A stretch of 64,000 nucleotides of DNA from Epiperipatus broadwayi (taxonomy: Eukaryota; Onychophora; Udeonychophora; Euonychophora; Peripatidae): assembly GCA_028023455.1 (NCBI GenBank), contig JAQFVV010000012.1, forward strand, positions 6,546,499-6,610,498, given 5' to 3'. Shown piece after piece: positions 38,679-49,760 of this stretch; the stretch's first letter is position 1, and each line of letters opens with the position of its first letter. A program made the position numbers and the translations under genes. The notes under the pieces were generated by a model. The model saw only the letters and a list, made by a program, of their open reading frames with translations, was not told the origin of the DNA and did not search any database.

Positions 38679-40446
38679 TGTGCCAAGGCCAAATTGGCAC
38701 ATGTATATAAAATAATTTTGTTCTAAAAAAAAAAAATTATTAAAATAATCTTTCGTAAAAGAAAAACGTATTTAAATGTTGAAGAGTGTATTACAGTTTG
38801 TTTTCGAAAAGATAAGAGTCAAATAGTTTTCTATCATTAGTTTTGAAATAAAAGTTAAAATTGATTCATTAAAAGAGGGGAGGGGAGTATTGGTTAGAAA
38901 AGTTAAACTAAAGGTTTTATAAAAAGGAAGTAAAGAGTTTATTATTATTAGTTGAAATACAATTTAAAAGCTTTAAAAAAATATATAAATCTCTTCATTT
39001 AAATTAAAGAAGAAAAATAATCTTAAAACTATTTTTGATTTTAGAATAGTAAAATATATATGTGCATGCGAATGTAAATAAATGTAAGCTGTTAATAAGA
39101 GATATAATAAATGCATGTTAAAATCGTATTGAAAAACACATGAAAATAAATATTGAAATGAAATATATTTATAAACACAGCGGTGGGCTACTAAAGATAT
39201 AAAAACAACACGTTTTGAAATAGCTACTACTAATTAAACAATCTTCAAAAACACGTTGTCAAAGGATTAGTTATCAATGAAATTTCGACAACACTCATTT
39301 GCCGGAGGATATTAAAACAAAAAACACTTTGCAGATATAAATAGCTAGATTTTTATCGGAGTTCAGTTTTTATTCAGTCTAGTTTCCAGTGACAGTCTTG
39401 TTCAGTTGAGATAACAGTGCATTTCTATTATGTATCCAGAAACAAAAATGCATTGTTGAGCAGCTTTTGGAAATATACGCTCATGCTTCAGCCTTTTTAG
39501 TCCAACAAGATCATCAAAACCTGCCTGTGAAATAATGTCTGCATAACAACTCAGAAATCCTCCATCAAACGTTCAACTGTCTTCAAGAATAAAACCAATG
39601 GATTCGCATAAAATCTCTTCAAGAAACGTCCAAATCTAACCGGTTAGATATAATCCATCAGAAGCAGCAGAAGCAGCCAATAACAAGCAATATCCACGTT
39701 CCAAAAATCCTAGGTAAACATTTATTTATTATCATTTATACATAGTAGCCATTGCTGTAATTCGTCAATCCTACCATGTAAAGTAATTTGAACTCTTAAG
39801 CATGCATAAAATGAACTATTGATATGCGTGTGTGTGAATGTGAGATAATTTAATGATGTCACATATTATTTATGCTTTTCACCAGATATATGTTATAATG
39901 TGTTACTTTAAAAATGTGCGTGTGTTAAATTAGATTTATAAAGATGTTTAAATTTAGTCAATTAATGTTGGGTAATAAATTATCTTTAAACTTAATTAAT
40001 GTTAATTAAAATAAAATGTCTTCAAACTTAAACTTTATTTGTCGGTCAATTCTTTTTTACCAACCTTTTTTATTAATTCTTTCCACCAATAATTTTGTAT
40101 AATTTTGTTATTGAATTAAAATTAGACTGAGCTAGTTTTAGGAAATGTTTTGAGCGCTGGATTATGAGCCTACTGCCCGAATATGTTAGTCCTTGGACTA
40201 GCTGGCACCCTGGGGTTTACTCCAAAAACAAATAAAGTATTTGGATAGTAGGGGTTTGAATCTAGCAGCCGAGATGGGCCATTGTTGATAGTTAAAGCTA
40301 TCAATAAGATCTCCCATTTTTCTCGAACGTGCCGGCTCATTCACGTAACATTTATAAGATTATAAATGTATTATGAAGGAGTTTGAAACCGGTCAAAACT
40401 TATATATACGTATAAGTAAGTGGTTTCAGTGGTTCGACCCGGTACA
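38679..40446 (+). repeat. 3' LTR of LTR element 2
   Basis: A 1768-bp direct repeat of 33111-34865. A 9-bp internal duplication (cagaagcag repeated near 39660) explains part of the length difference. Confidence 0.92.
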
Positions 40447-41076
40447 ATATATTATGTATAATATTTAATTATTTTTAATACATTTTTATTTTTAAAAAAA
40501 TATCACAAATGTATAATTGGTTATTTTTTTATATCAATAATTTTTTTTTAAGTAAAAAATAAAATGAAGTAAAAGTTTAATGAAAAATAGTAATATTTTG
40601 TGTTTTTGATAGTATACACTTTTGATCTATCCTCACGCTTTCATTGCCAGTACTTAAGATTTGCTCATATATAAGCATTTGAGTTGAAAGAATAAGTGAT
40701 TCATTTTATTCTTTCATAAATACTATATCTTGTATTGGGAATGGAAGTATTCATTTATTATTAACACTCGTAAAAAGCGCATGCACAATTAGCTTGAAAG
40801 GCTGATATTTAAATATATAGTGATACATAAAGTCATACAATCTGTTTGCAACAGTTATTTGTAGTGTTATATCCAGTGCAAATGTATTAAAAATAAGTAT
40901 AAGTTGTTCTTTGTTTTGTGAATTTTATAGTGACTTTTATTAATTCTGTGGAATGCAGTCTAATAAATTTTAAATCTTTATACATTTAACAATTGACATA
41001 GCAAACATAAGTTTCAAATCATATTTATTTGTTTTTATTATTATTTTAAATCTCATTTAAAATAGAAAAATCAACT

Positions 41077-42815
41077 GCCTTGATATAAAGAGATTTTTAC
41101 AGCAATCTGGATGTAGTTATTCCAAATCAAAAGAAAATAAATCACCAGATATGAACAAAGATGAACCATCGACATCAAAACATAAAGGTAGTTGGATTGA
41201 GCACATATGATCCTGACTATATACTATATGGATTCTCCATGAAATCTGGCATAGAAACTGAACCTATTCCACAATGTGTTATATGTGTTGAATGTTTATC
41301 AAATGAATGTTTGAAGTATTCTCTTTTGAAAAGACATTTATTATCCCAACATTAAAATTTAAAAATAAACCAATTCATTTTTTTTTAAAAAAAAAACTAT
41401 GCAAATTTTGCAAAGAAAAAGCCATTGTGTCTTCTTCCCCCAGTGTTAATATCAATTGTGTAATGGCATTTAGCAAGTTGGGATATAGCTAGGTGTGATA
41501 AAGCACACACAATTTGAGATACTTTGTGGCTACCAGTAACATAAAATCTGTACTTGTAGAAAAAGTAGCCCCTGAAATTGATAGAGTGGCACTATATAAC
41601 AAAACAGTAAAAAGGTGAATAGATGATAATGAAAATATTTTAATGAAGAGATTTTAAAAATTCCAGTTTTATTCTTTGCAAGTAGATGAAAGAACCAACA
41701 TCTCTAAATGAATGAAAATTCTTATATATATAAGATTTGATTTTCTCAATGAAATTCAAGAAGAAATATTATTTGTAAGTTATCTGCACAATGTCAGATG
41801 AAATATTCAAAATAATCAATGATTATAAGTAGGTACAAATGGGTTGGAATTTGATTGGACAATTATCAGGTGTAGTAATGAACATTTAAAAAGTAGCAGC
41901 AGAGTGTAAATCTACACATTGTATAATTCCCTGGGAAGTTTTATCTACAAAATATATTCCTGTGAATTTAAGGTCTGTTCTTAATGAAGCTTTAAAAACA
42001 GTTAACTTGATAAAATCATTTAATTTTTCTAATTTTTCAATTCTATATAATGAGATGCGGAGTGAACATTAAATGCTATTACTTCATATTGAGAACCAGT
42101 GGCTCTCATGAGGCAAAGTCCTCAGCTGACTCTTGAAGTTTTGCTCTGAGGAAAATATTTTTCTTATGGATTAAGGAGATTCAATAAAATATCATCTTAC
42201 TGATGAGAAATGGCTATTTACACTAGCGTACCTATCGAATATTTTTTCACAGCTAAATGATCTTAGCAATAAAATAACAGCTTTTAAAAATAACCATTTC
42301 TTAAAAAACAAATCAAGAAAAGGAATTTCAGTGTGTTTTTCACCCTTAATAATTTTTCAGATGAAAACAATATATCAATGACAGACTGTGCTATTAATTA
42401 CATGCAGGACTATTTAAAACCTTTGTACGATTGTTTGCAAAATTATTTTACTGATGATTTTACTACTCAAAATTGAATTTACAATCTCTTTGCATTTACA
42501 GAGGAGGTTCTGGATAAAGTAGTTGCAAAAGAGTCTTTTATAGATCCTATTAGTGACAATGGATTGAAATTGAAATTTCAGAGTATTAGCTTGTTTTCAT
42601 TTTGGCTATCTACCTGAGTATAATATCTGGAACACTCTAAACAAGCATTAAAATTTTTAATGCTATTAAATACCACATATTTTGGTGAGAATTGATTTTT
42701 TTGCTATATAAGTTTCCTCAATATTGAATCCGATCTTCCCCTTAAGTTAAGCAAAATTGAGCCAGATATTTTTAATCTTGGTAAAATTAAACAAGTGCAA
42801 ACCTCATACTAATTA
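41077..42815 (+). pseudogene. hAT transposase, ZBED5-like, decayed
   Basis: Plus-strand fragments in shifting frames match the ZBED5/FAM200-like group of hAT transposases. A BED zinc finger occurs near 41200-41355 (TYDPDYILYGF then CVICVECLSNECLKYSLLKR with H-x4-H). EIDRVALYNKTVKR follows near 41575, LQVDERTNISK near 41680 (first catalytic Asp region), and a C-terminal dimerisation-type region (ESDLPLKLSKIEPDIFNLGK) near 42725. Many stops and frameshifts. The protein would have cut and joined transposon ends in the nucleus. Confidence 0.82.
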
Positions 42816-43237
42816 AAATAATTTGTTACTACCTAAAGAATATTAATAAATTACACTTTTGTGATACTTATGTTCAAAAATATTTTTACATTTTCTAGAT
42901 TTTTATATCATATAATTTTTATTTTGTGATATATATATATTCAAATTTTTTTTAAAAAAATTTATAATTTTGTATCTGTCACTAAAATGTGTTGCAATCT
43001 TTTATGTTTTTCATTTATATATATATAAATTATTATTTTTGGGGTTAAACATGTATTATTTTCCATTACATACTGATATTTCGATGAACTAGCATCCACC
43101 ATTGTCAAGGCTAACTTTTGAAAGAAAAATTGTTAGATCTCAAACAGTAATGTGACTGAGTGTGAGATGAGAAATGAGATTCAGCTTGAAGCAGTTCAGA
43201 ATTCAAAATGTAAGGCTTATCAAATTGTTTATTTCTC
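42816..43237. other. AT-rich spacer with Penelope-type terminal motif
   Basis: On the minus strand 43076-43112 reads ccttgacaatggtggatgct followed by catcgaaatatcag, wording typical of Penelope-like terminal repeats. It probably belongs to Penelope-like element 2. The putative stem does not fit a hammerhead well. Confidence 0.4.
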
Positions 43238-43690
43238 TCAGCTTTTTTCACCTATTAATTTTAAGTTGATATTAGAAGACAGAGATAAAATGAGAGGTTT
43301 CCACATAGCTGGAATACATTGTGCTTCTTCAGCTCTATTTAAACCAGTAGGTCTCTTTAATATTTCAGTTGACTCTCTCATGGTTCTTAAATAAATATCT
43401 TTCCATATTAGCAAATATTTTTGCATTGCCAAAATCCGGTTTGTGACCAATTTCTAAACAATGGGAAGTAAAAACTGATGTCTTAATTTTCTGAATAAAA
43501 GCATTTTTATGTTTATTAATTCTTTCATTTATTTGTCTATTAAACTGGCATACATAGTTTCTTGAGCACAGCAAACATGGAATTTCATAAACTCCCTTGT
43601 GTTCCAAAAATACTCTGTCTTTAGGTTTGTGTAAAAAATCAATTTTTTTGGCAGTAGAAAAAGTAATGTTTATATTAAAACTAGATAGTC
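43238..43690 (-). pseudogene. GIY-YIG domain of Penelope-like element 2
   Basis: A minus-strand frame reads EHKGVYEIPCLLCSRNYVCQ, with a Cys-x2-Cys just after the first Tyr strand, then INERINKHK with the expected Arg, ending near FKNHERVN at 43365. A second frame (43238-43450) supplies the C-terminus (YLRTMRESTEILKRPTGLNR and PAMWKPLI). The second Tyr strand has Cys where YxGQ is usual (NYVCQ), so a key glycine is lost. At least one frameshift. Confidence 0.85.
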
Positions 43691-43691
43691 T

Positions 43692-45019
43692 TCATCTGAT
43701 CTTATCAGTAACTCCTTTAATATAAAGTAAAAACACTATTATAAGATGAATTGCCAATTCTATCCTCTTTTTTCCTTTAGCATCAATGTTATGGAAAGCC
43801 TTACATATGATGTTTCTTTTATAATCATTAGAAAGTAGAATATTTTTTGTAAGTTCTATTTTTTGAGCAAGATGAACTTTATCAGATAAACTATAAGCTC
43901 TAATTAAAAGATGTTTTGCTGCAGAAAATATTTGAGCAGGATGATGATGAGAATTAAAATTAAAATATCTGTTTATATGGGTAGATTTCCTGTAAACTGA
44001 TATTGAAAAGGTTTCAGCACATTTTCTTCTAATTAAAACATCTAGAAAAAAAAGCAATTTGGGTAGTATTTTGTCCCACTGGACAAGCTACCAGGTGATG
44101 CTGCAGAACCACCAAGAAGCCTGTAGGTGATAAATTTCTAAAAACAAAAATGGCTCAAAATCTCTGAAATTGAAATTTGACACCCCACCTCCCACCCCAC
44201 CCCTGCATGAAAACAAAAATGGCTCAAAATTGCTGAAATTGAAATTTAAAACAAAAATTGATTAGAATGTCTGAGGCAAGAAATTGTTAGAAACCCCTCC
44301 CCCTGGACATTCTAATCAAATTTTGTTTTAAATTTCAATTTCAGTGATTTTGAGCCATTTTTTGTTTTTGTGCAGGGGGGATCCAAATTTCAATTTTAAT
44401 GATTTTGAGCCATTTTTGTTTTTAGAAATTTGTCACTTACAAGCTTCTTGATGGTTTTGCAGCATCACCTGATGGCTTGTCCAATGGGAGAAAACACTAT
44501 CGCAATTTGTTATTTTACACTTCCATAGTAAATTTCATATTAGAATGCCAATTATTTAGAAAAACAAGAAAAGAATTTAAAGTATCAATGCCATGAGGCG
44601 ATATAACAAATGTATCAACCACATATCTTAGCCAAATAGAAGGTTTCTTAGTAGCTGCATTTAATACTTGACTTTCAAAATTATCCATGAAAAGATCAGC
44701 AATTACAGATTAGTGGAGATCCCAAAGAAACTTTTTACAATTGTTTAAACATTTGAGAATCATAAATAAAAAACATATTTTCAAGACAATGTTTTGCTAA
44801 TGGAATAATAAAACCAGGTAAATCATTGTATTGAGCTATTATAAATAATGCTTCTTCAACAGGAACATTAGTAAACATAAAAGGAACATCAAAACTAACC
44901 AATAAATCAGTTCCAATTAGTTTTAAGTTTTTAATTATAGAAATACAATTACTTGAATTTTTAATTATAAAAATAAAATTACTTGAATTTTTAATTCTTG
45001 ATGGAATCTTGTCTGTCAT
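43692..45019 (-). pseudogene. Reverse transcriptase of Penelope-like element 2
   Basis: Fragments in order: LVSFDVPFMFTNVPVEEALF (44735-45019, first catalytic Asp motif), then SVIADLFMDNFESQ and a palm motif RYVVDTFVISPHG near 44600-44720, then after the foldback insertion FLDVLIRRK...SVYRKSTHINRYFNFNSHH (43692-44057). The catalytic pair normally read as YVDD is YVVD here, a GAT to GTT change that removes one metal-binding aspartate. A stop separates the two halves. Dead gene. Confidence 0.88.
44062..44501. mobile_element. Foldback/MITE element with 8-bp target duplication
   Basis: A 440-bp palindromic element with long arms (termini GGTAGTATTTTGTCCCA and its imperfect complement), flanked by the exact 8-bp repeat GCAATTTG (44054-44061 and 44502-44509). 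Each arm contains two copies of a module with aaacaaaaatggctcaaaat. The centre and arm bases hold C-rich runs (near 44185). The 8-bp duplication fits hAT, Mutator or Merlin type transposases; the superfamily is not decided. No coding capacity. Confidence 0.85.
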
Positions 45020-45020
45020 T

Positions 45021-46122
45021 TTATTTCTATAATTTGTTCTTTTTCTGATATGCAGTATTTCATTTCCAGGTTAACAATAGCAAAATTGTATTCATTTTCT
45101 TTTAATAAATTTTTCAGGTGAGACTAACACAGACAGAAATTCATGCTCTTCATTGAAGACAAGATTGCAGATTTCTGGATGTGGTAATTTCTTTACATTT
45201 TTATTCCAGTAAAGGAAGGTTACATGGAAGAATATGATGTCTAGCTTTTAACTGAATTTAGCACATGTTTTTCATTATACATACCATTTTATGACTCAAC
45301 TCATAGTATGCTAAAAGCTTGATTAAAACTTTTGCTATTCTATACAATAGCTTGGTAATGACTTCTGCTTCCTTCTTCTTTAATGGCTAGATTAAGACTT
45401 GACAGCTCTCTCTGCAACAGCTAAGTTAGGAATCATTCTTCTTACCCGACAAATGGGTCTTATGACTTATTCACACTCATTATTTTTTTTCTAGAATAAT
45501 CTTGCCTGCAAACCAATCACAATCTGTCTCCAATATGATAATTTTTATAAAAGTCAATTCAGCTATTTCCCTCCTTAATCATAGACAATGAAAGACAAGT
45601 CAAGAACTTAAATTAACAACTTAAAATTCTTGACATTACTTTCTAATTAAAAAAATTGTTTTTAGACAAGAAAAACATGATAATCCATTAATTACACTGA
45701 TTTGAGATTTTTTTTATAATGAAGAGAGATAAAGAGAAAAGGAAAACAACAACTCTAATTAATAATAAAATTTACCAAATGTAGTAACATCTTTCTTTTT
45801 AAAAAATTCTATTAAAAATAAAATTATGTCTATTTTTAAGATTAAAATTAATATCTATTAAATAATTTACAAAAAAGAAATTTTTTTCTATTGGTACATT
45901 TTCATAGTTTGAATTAAAACAACTAATTAATTATAATTGCTGAAGAGAGAAAATTAAAAAACTTGTTTACATTCTTTTACAATTTTCTCTCCCTTCTACA
46001 ATCATTTATAACTCTTATTAAAATATTTACATTCTAAAATCATATTATTATTTAATAAATTTAATATTTGTGAACTTCTATACTATCATTTTGAGACTTA
46101 AATATTTAGTTAATTGAAGACT
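45021..46122. other. AT-rich stretch without a recognisable gene
   Basis: May include the degraded 5' part of Penelope-like element 2 up to about 45200, but no motif is clear. Nothing else recognisable. Confidence 0.45.
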
Positions 46123-46320
<198 letters not shown>

Positions 46321-46329
46321 AATAATAAT

Positions 46330-47476
46330 AATTATAATAATAAAAAGTATACATAGGAAAATTAAATACTATTTAACCATTAATTAAATAGTTCTATATT
46401 TAAACCTGATTAACATGCTGCCAACTATCTAATTATCTTTAATGCAGCTATACAGTCAATTAGTTACGATCTTTTTTACAGTTTTTAATCCATCAATTGT
46501 TTTTTAAGATTATGTATGTTGTTCAATTTATACTTTCTTTTGTCTTATATTTTATATGATTTTAATAATGATATTTTCTTTGCAGTCTGATTTTTCCCTG
46601 TGCAGTGATATCAGTGATTGAACTTTTAAATGGTTTTAATTTAAATATATTACTTGAGCCAGAAAAATTGGAAATATACTCTTCCTCAGTGGATGTTGTG
46701 AGGTTTGAGAAACTATCTTTTAGCATTGTATTGTTACTTTTTACAAATTTAAATGATTTATATAAAAATAGTTTATGAAATATTTCTTTTAATACTTTTT
46801 AATCATGTTACACGATTGGGGGTCTTTTGTCACCAGCATCATCCTAAGATACCTAATAAAGATAATAATAAAATGTTGAGAAATATAAATGAACAAATAG
46901 AAAAGATCAAGCAAATATAGAAGCAAGATAAAAATGATAAAAAAAAAATGTCAATTTCTCTCTTAAGAAAATAGTTTTAAGAAAGAAAATTGAAAATCAA
47001 TATTGATTTTACTAACAATGATTAATCAATAGATTAAAAATCTTACAGATAAATGAGAATTCTTAGATTTTCCAAACTGAGGTTGAATAATTGTGAGTCT
47101 TTGAGGCTTAGGCTTATATACTTGTAAATAAATAATATGTGGATTTTAGGATAGTTTATTGACATATGTAACCTGTTAAATAAAAGATCAATTTTTTCAC
47201 ACAGTAGATATATTTGGGTTCAATATTATATTTATATGTTTTTCATGAATAAATATTAAAATATAACAGGAAATTTTCATTATAATAATATAGATAAAAT
47301 TTCAAATATGATTGTAATTATGAAACAATCTCTTAAAACTGATATGAAAGTTGCAACTGTGTCATCTAGTAATAACAATAGAATTTGTCTAATCCGTGTT
47401 AAGAGTAATCAATTTCTATATTTTTATTTTAAGAAGAGAATTGATTCATATATATTGATAGCACATGAAGAAAGTA
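46330..47476. other. AT-rich stretch without a recognisable gene
   Basis: No gene or mobile element recognisable on either strand. Confidence 0.5.
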
Positions 47477-47580
47477 ATCTGCTTCAATTTCTTTTATATA
47501 TATATAAATTAACCACCTAAACATTCACATCTGCTTCAATTTCTTTTATATATATATAAATTAACCACCTAAACATTCAC
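47477..47580. repeat. Two-copy tandem repeat, 52-bp unit
   Basis: The unit atctgcttcaatttctttta followed by an AT run and ttaaccacctaaacattcac is present twice (starting 47477 and 47529), essentially identical. Confidence 0.92.
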
Positions 47581-48053
47581 AGTAAAATATAGTAATCAAT
47601 ATTTCTCACTGCTGTCAAGGCAACTTTCACACCCTTTTAATAGCAAGAATGGAAATCCATTCTTACTAATGGTCCATTGAATATATATGGACACTAAAAG
47701 CTTGCAACTTGACTACAGAGTATGAAATATTGATACAATGAAGTTTAAATAAACCTCTTTAAACATGAAATAAACATGTCACTGTAATGCAGACTAATAA
47801 ATAATCAATTAACATTACAAACTGTAATACTTTTAAATTGACCATGTATTATTTAGAAATAATAAGCGAAATAGTGCCTAAAGCTAATCTGGTATAATGA
47901 TATAATTAAGTTCCAACCAGTAGCCACCTAAACATTCACAGTAAAATATAGTAATCAATATTTCTCACTACTGTCAAGGCAACCTTCACACCTTTTAATA
48001 GCAAGAATGGAAATCCATTCTTACTAATGGTCCATTGAATATATATGGACACT
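47565..48053. repeat. Direct duplication of a 130-bp segment
   Basis: 47565-47697 and 47924-48053 are near-identical (shared ccacctaaacattcacagta and tggtccattgaatatatatg), separated by about 226 bp of unrelated sequence. The second copy runs directly into an AT/GT microsatellite (48054-48090) and a hammerhead-family repeat. Confidence 0.9.
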
Positions 48054-48084
<31 letters not shown>

Positions 48085-48090
<6 letters not shown>

Positions 48091-48290
48091 ACATTAGTGC
48101 TGTGTTTGTTGAGCATGAAATATGTATATTCGAGATTATTTATCTTTTCCATATTTATGTGGTCATTTGTATCAGTTGTATAAGGTGGGGTGGATAGTTA
48201 CAGGCACTTGAAATTCTGAGTTCAAATATCTTCTAATTAAATTAAATTCAGTATAGACAATACACTTGTATTTAAATATTATATATATAT
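48085..48290 (+). mobile_element. Hammerhead-family repeat, copy A (decayed ribozyme)
   Basis: Matches the family described at 49083-49852: gagcatgaaatatgtatatt, gattatttatcttttc, then a tRNA B-box-like end (ctgagttcaaat) and a tail shared with copy E (acttgtatttaaatatt). The CUGAUGA box is lost, so the ribozyme is dead. The upstream GT run is shared with other copies. Confidence 0.7.
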
Positions 48291-49226
48291 ATATATCATT
48301 ATCATTTGTAATTATTTACAATCCATTGCAGGATGAAAGTTTGTCCAACTTTACTCTTCTCTGATCCATAGTATGTTTTCTCCACATCAGCACACTTCTT
48401 CATTTAATTATACATCTTATTTGTGGTCTTTCTAAGTCTTTATAATCTCTTGGGATCCAATTTAAAACATTATCTAACTATTATCATCTTTTAACAATAT
48501 GTTCAGCCCAGTCCATATCAGTATCTTAATTTTTTTTTACTGATATTATTGGTACTTCCTTGTTCTCTGATCAACATATTTTGCTTTTGATCTTTTCTTA
48601 TTAGTTTTAACATGCATCTCTCTATAATTCATTGGGTGGTCCAAAGTCTCCCTATTGCTTTTCTGCTAAATGTCCAAGATTCAGATCCATATGTAAAAAC
48701 TGATAACCATATCTACTATTTTTTTTTTAAACACATAAGCATGTTTTCTTTTAATACTAAGTTATTTCTACCAAAAGTACACAAAAATTCTATGATTAAT
48801 TTTATTTATTATATTTCCTTCTGTTAATAGTCTAAATTATTCATAGTTGTTATTTTTTTCTAAGTGGATTATGAGTTTTTATTTGCTTCTTCTAAAAATA
48901 TTTACTGGAACATTAGTCTTTTTTACTATTTATCTTAAGTACTTTAATGTCACAAGTCTTGCAACATTTTCTGAAGCTCTGAAGCAGTATTTGCAAAAAC
49001 AATTATATCAGCTGCAAAATCTAGATGAATTAAATAACTTTTACTCCTTTAGCTTTCTGTTTGAATTTATAGAACATTCCTTAACTGAAACACGGGCTTA
49101 TTATATACCTGTGTCTATATATATAATATAGGGTATATGAGAACAGACTTTGCCTGTCCATTAAAGTATAAAGATTGTCTATCTTAATATATATCTGAGC
49201 ACTTATAGTATATATGTGAAGGAGAT

Positions 49227-49287
49227 GATAATCTGGACCAACTGATGATTGCTGGTTTAGCATGAAATACGTATGTTGGTGATTATT
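49227..49287 (+). ncRNA. Hammerhead ribozyme, copy B (cleavage base changed)
   Basis: Outer stem I GATAATC pairs with GATTATT, inner stem I CCAA with TTGG, core CTGATGA (49242-49248), stem II with loop TGGTTTA, GAAA (49264-49267), self-complementary stem III (ATAC/GTAT). The base before the cleavage site is G (GTATG), whereas hammerheads require A, C or U, and stem II has a U-U at its base. Probably inactive but structurally complete. Confidence 0.75.
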
Positions 49288-49699
49288 TATCTTTTCAGCA
49301 TATATGTGCTTGAGTGTATCAGTGTTATTAGATAGAGTGGAGAGTAATGGGTCATCTGAAAGTCTGTGCTCATATACCCTATATTACATATATAGACCCA
49401 GGTATATAATAAGCCTGTGTTTCAGTTTATTACATTGTAGAGATGTCTGCCCATCCTTGCATATGTATTAAATGGATTATGTCCTGTACATGTGGGGTTC
49501 AGATTGACCTTAGGTCAACATGGGTGTGACAAGAATCTCAGCCTCGGGGTGGCCTTCGAGAATTCCATCATCAGATTTTCAATTGGATGGCCAGTTGAAG
49601 AGTTGGAGTGCGTAGTAGATTGGAGCCTGTCCACTAAAGTACAAATATTGTCTATCTTAATATATATCTGAGCACTTATAGTATATATGTGTGCGAGAT

Positions 49700-49760
49700 G
49701 ATAAACTGGACCAACTGATGATTGCTGGTTTAGCATGAAATACGTATATTGGTGATTATT
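49700..49760 (+). ncRNA. Hammerhead ribozyme, copy C
   Basis: Same layout as copy B: CTGATGA (49715-49721), GAAA (49737-49740), stem III ATAC/GTAT, then A at position 17 and inner stem I TTGG (49749-49752). Cleavage would fall after 49748. Outer stem I has one mismatch (GATAAAC with GATTATT) and stem II keeps the basal U-U mismatch. The very short palindromic stem III suggests action as a dimer, as in other tandem type-I hammerheads. Confidence 0.75.

Larger units (their letters stand above)
33107..40450 (+). mobile_element. LTR retrotransposon 2, gag-only, complete but decayed
   Basis: Full-length LTR element: LTR 33111-34865, internal 34866-38678, LTR 38679-40446, flanked by ATAT (33107-33110 and 40447-40450). 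The LTRs start TGTGCC and end GGTACA. A tRNA-Lys-like primer site and a G-rich polypurine tract sit in the right places. Only gag is recognisable, with frameshifts and stops; no pol domain was found. It is inserted in the hAT transposon. The shared capsid motif, primer type, target ATAT and LTR 3' terminus tie it to LTR element 1, although the LTR bodies differ. Confidence 0.87.
33027..42815 (+). mobile_element. hAT transposon, ZBED5-like, interrupted and decayed
   Basis: The 5' end is at 33027 (CAATGGTTCCCAACTG, a hAT-type terminal repeat) preceded by TTCTAGAC (33019-33026), which fits the nTCTAGAn target consensus known for several hAT groups. Repeat R2 retains the uninterrupted target. Eighty bases in, the element is interrupted by LTR element 2. 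It resumes at 40451 with non-coding sequence and a transposase fossil (41077-42815). I could not find the 3' terminal repeat or the second TTCTAGAC, so the end given is the end of recognisable coding sequence. Confidence 0.75.
43238..45020 (-). mobile_element. Penelope-like element 2, decayed
   Basis: Minus-strand RT remains (45019 down to about 43690) followed by a GIY-YIG region (about 43690-43238). It carries an independent 440-bp foldback insertion (44062-44501) in the RT gene. Restoring the reading across the insertion by ignoring one copy of the 8-bp duplication brings the two RT halves together at the FLDVLI motif, which confirms the insertion boundaries. Confidence 0.87.

Noticed and set aside
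42893-42900. TTCTAGAT as the second target duplication of the hAT element
   Set aside because: Differs from TTCTAGAC at the last base, lacks an adjacent terminal repeat, and the following sequence does not match repeat R2 beyond the target.
43076-43112. Hammerhead in the terminal motif of Penelope-like element 2
   Set aside because: The stem next to GAAA abuts TTGAC without room for a full CUGANGA box, and no stem I pairing is visible.
47477-48053. CRISPR-like array
   Set aside because: Only two-copy tandem and direct duplications without regular short repeats and spacers, in eukaryotic sequence.
48612-49131. Plus-strand hydrophobic open frames
   Set aside because: They lie antisense to the RTE-type RT fossil, whose minus-strand motifs are clear.
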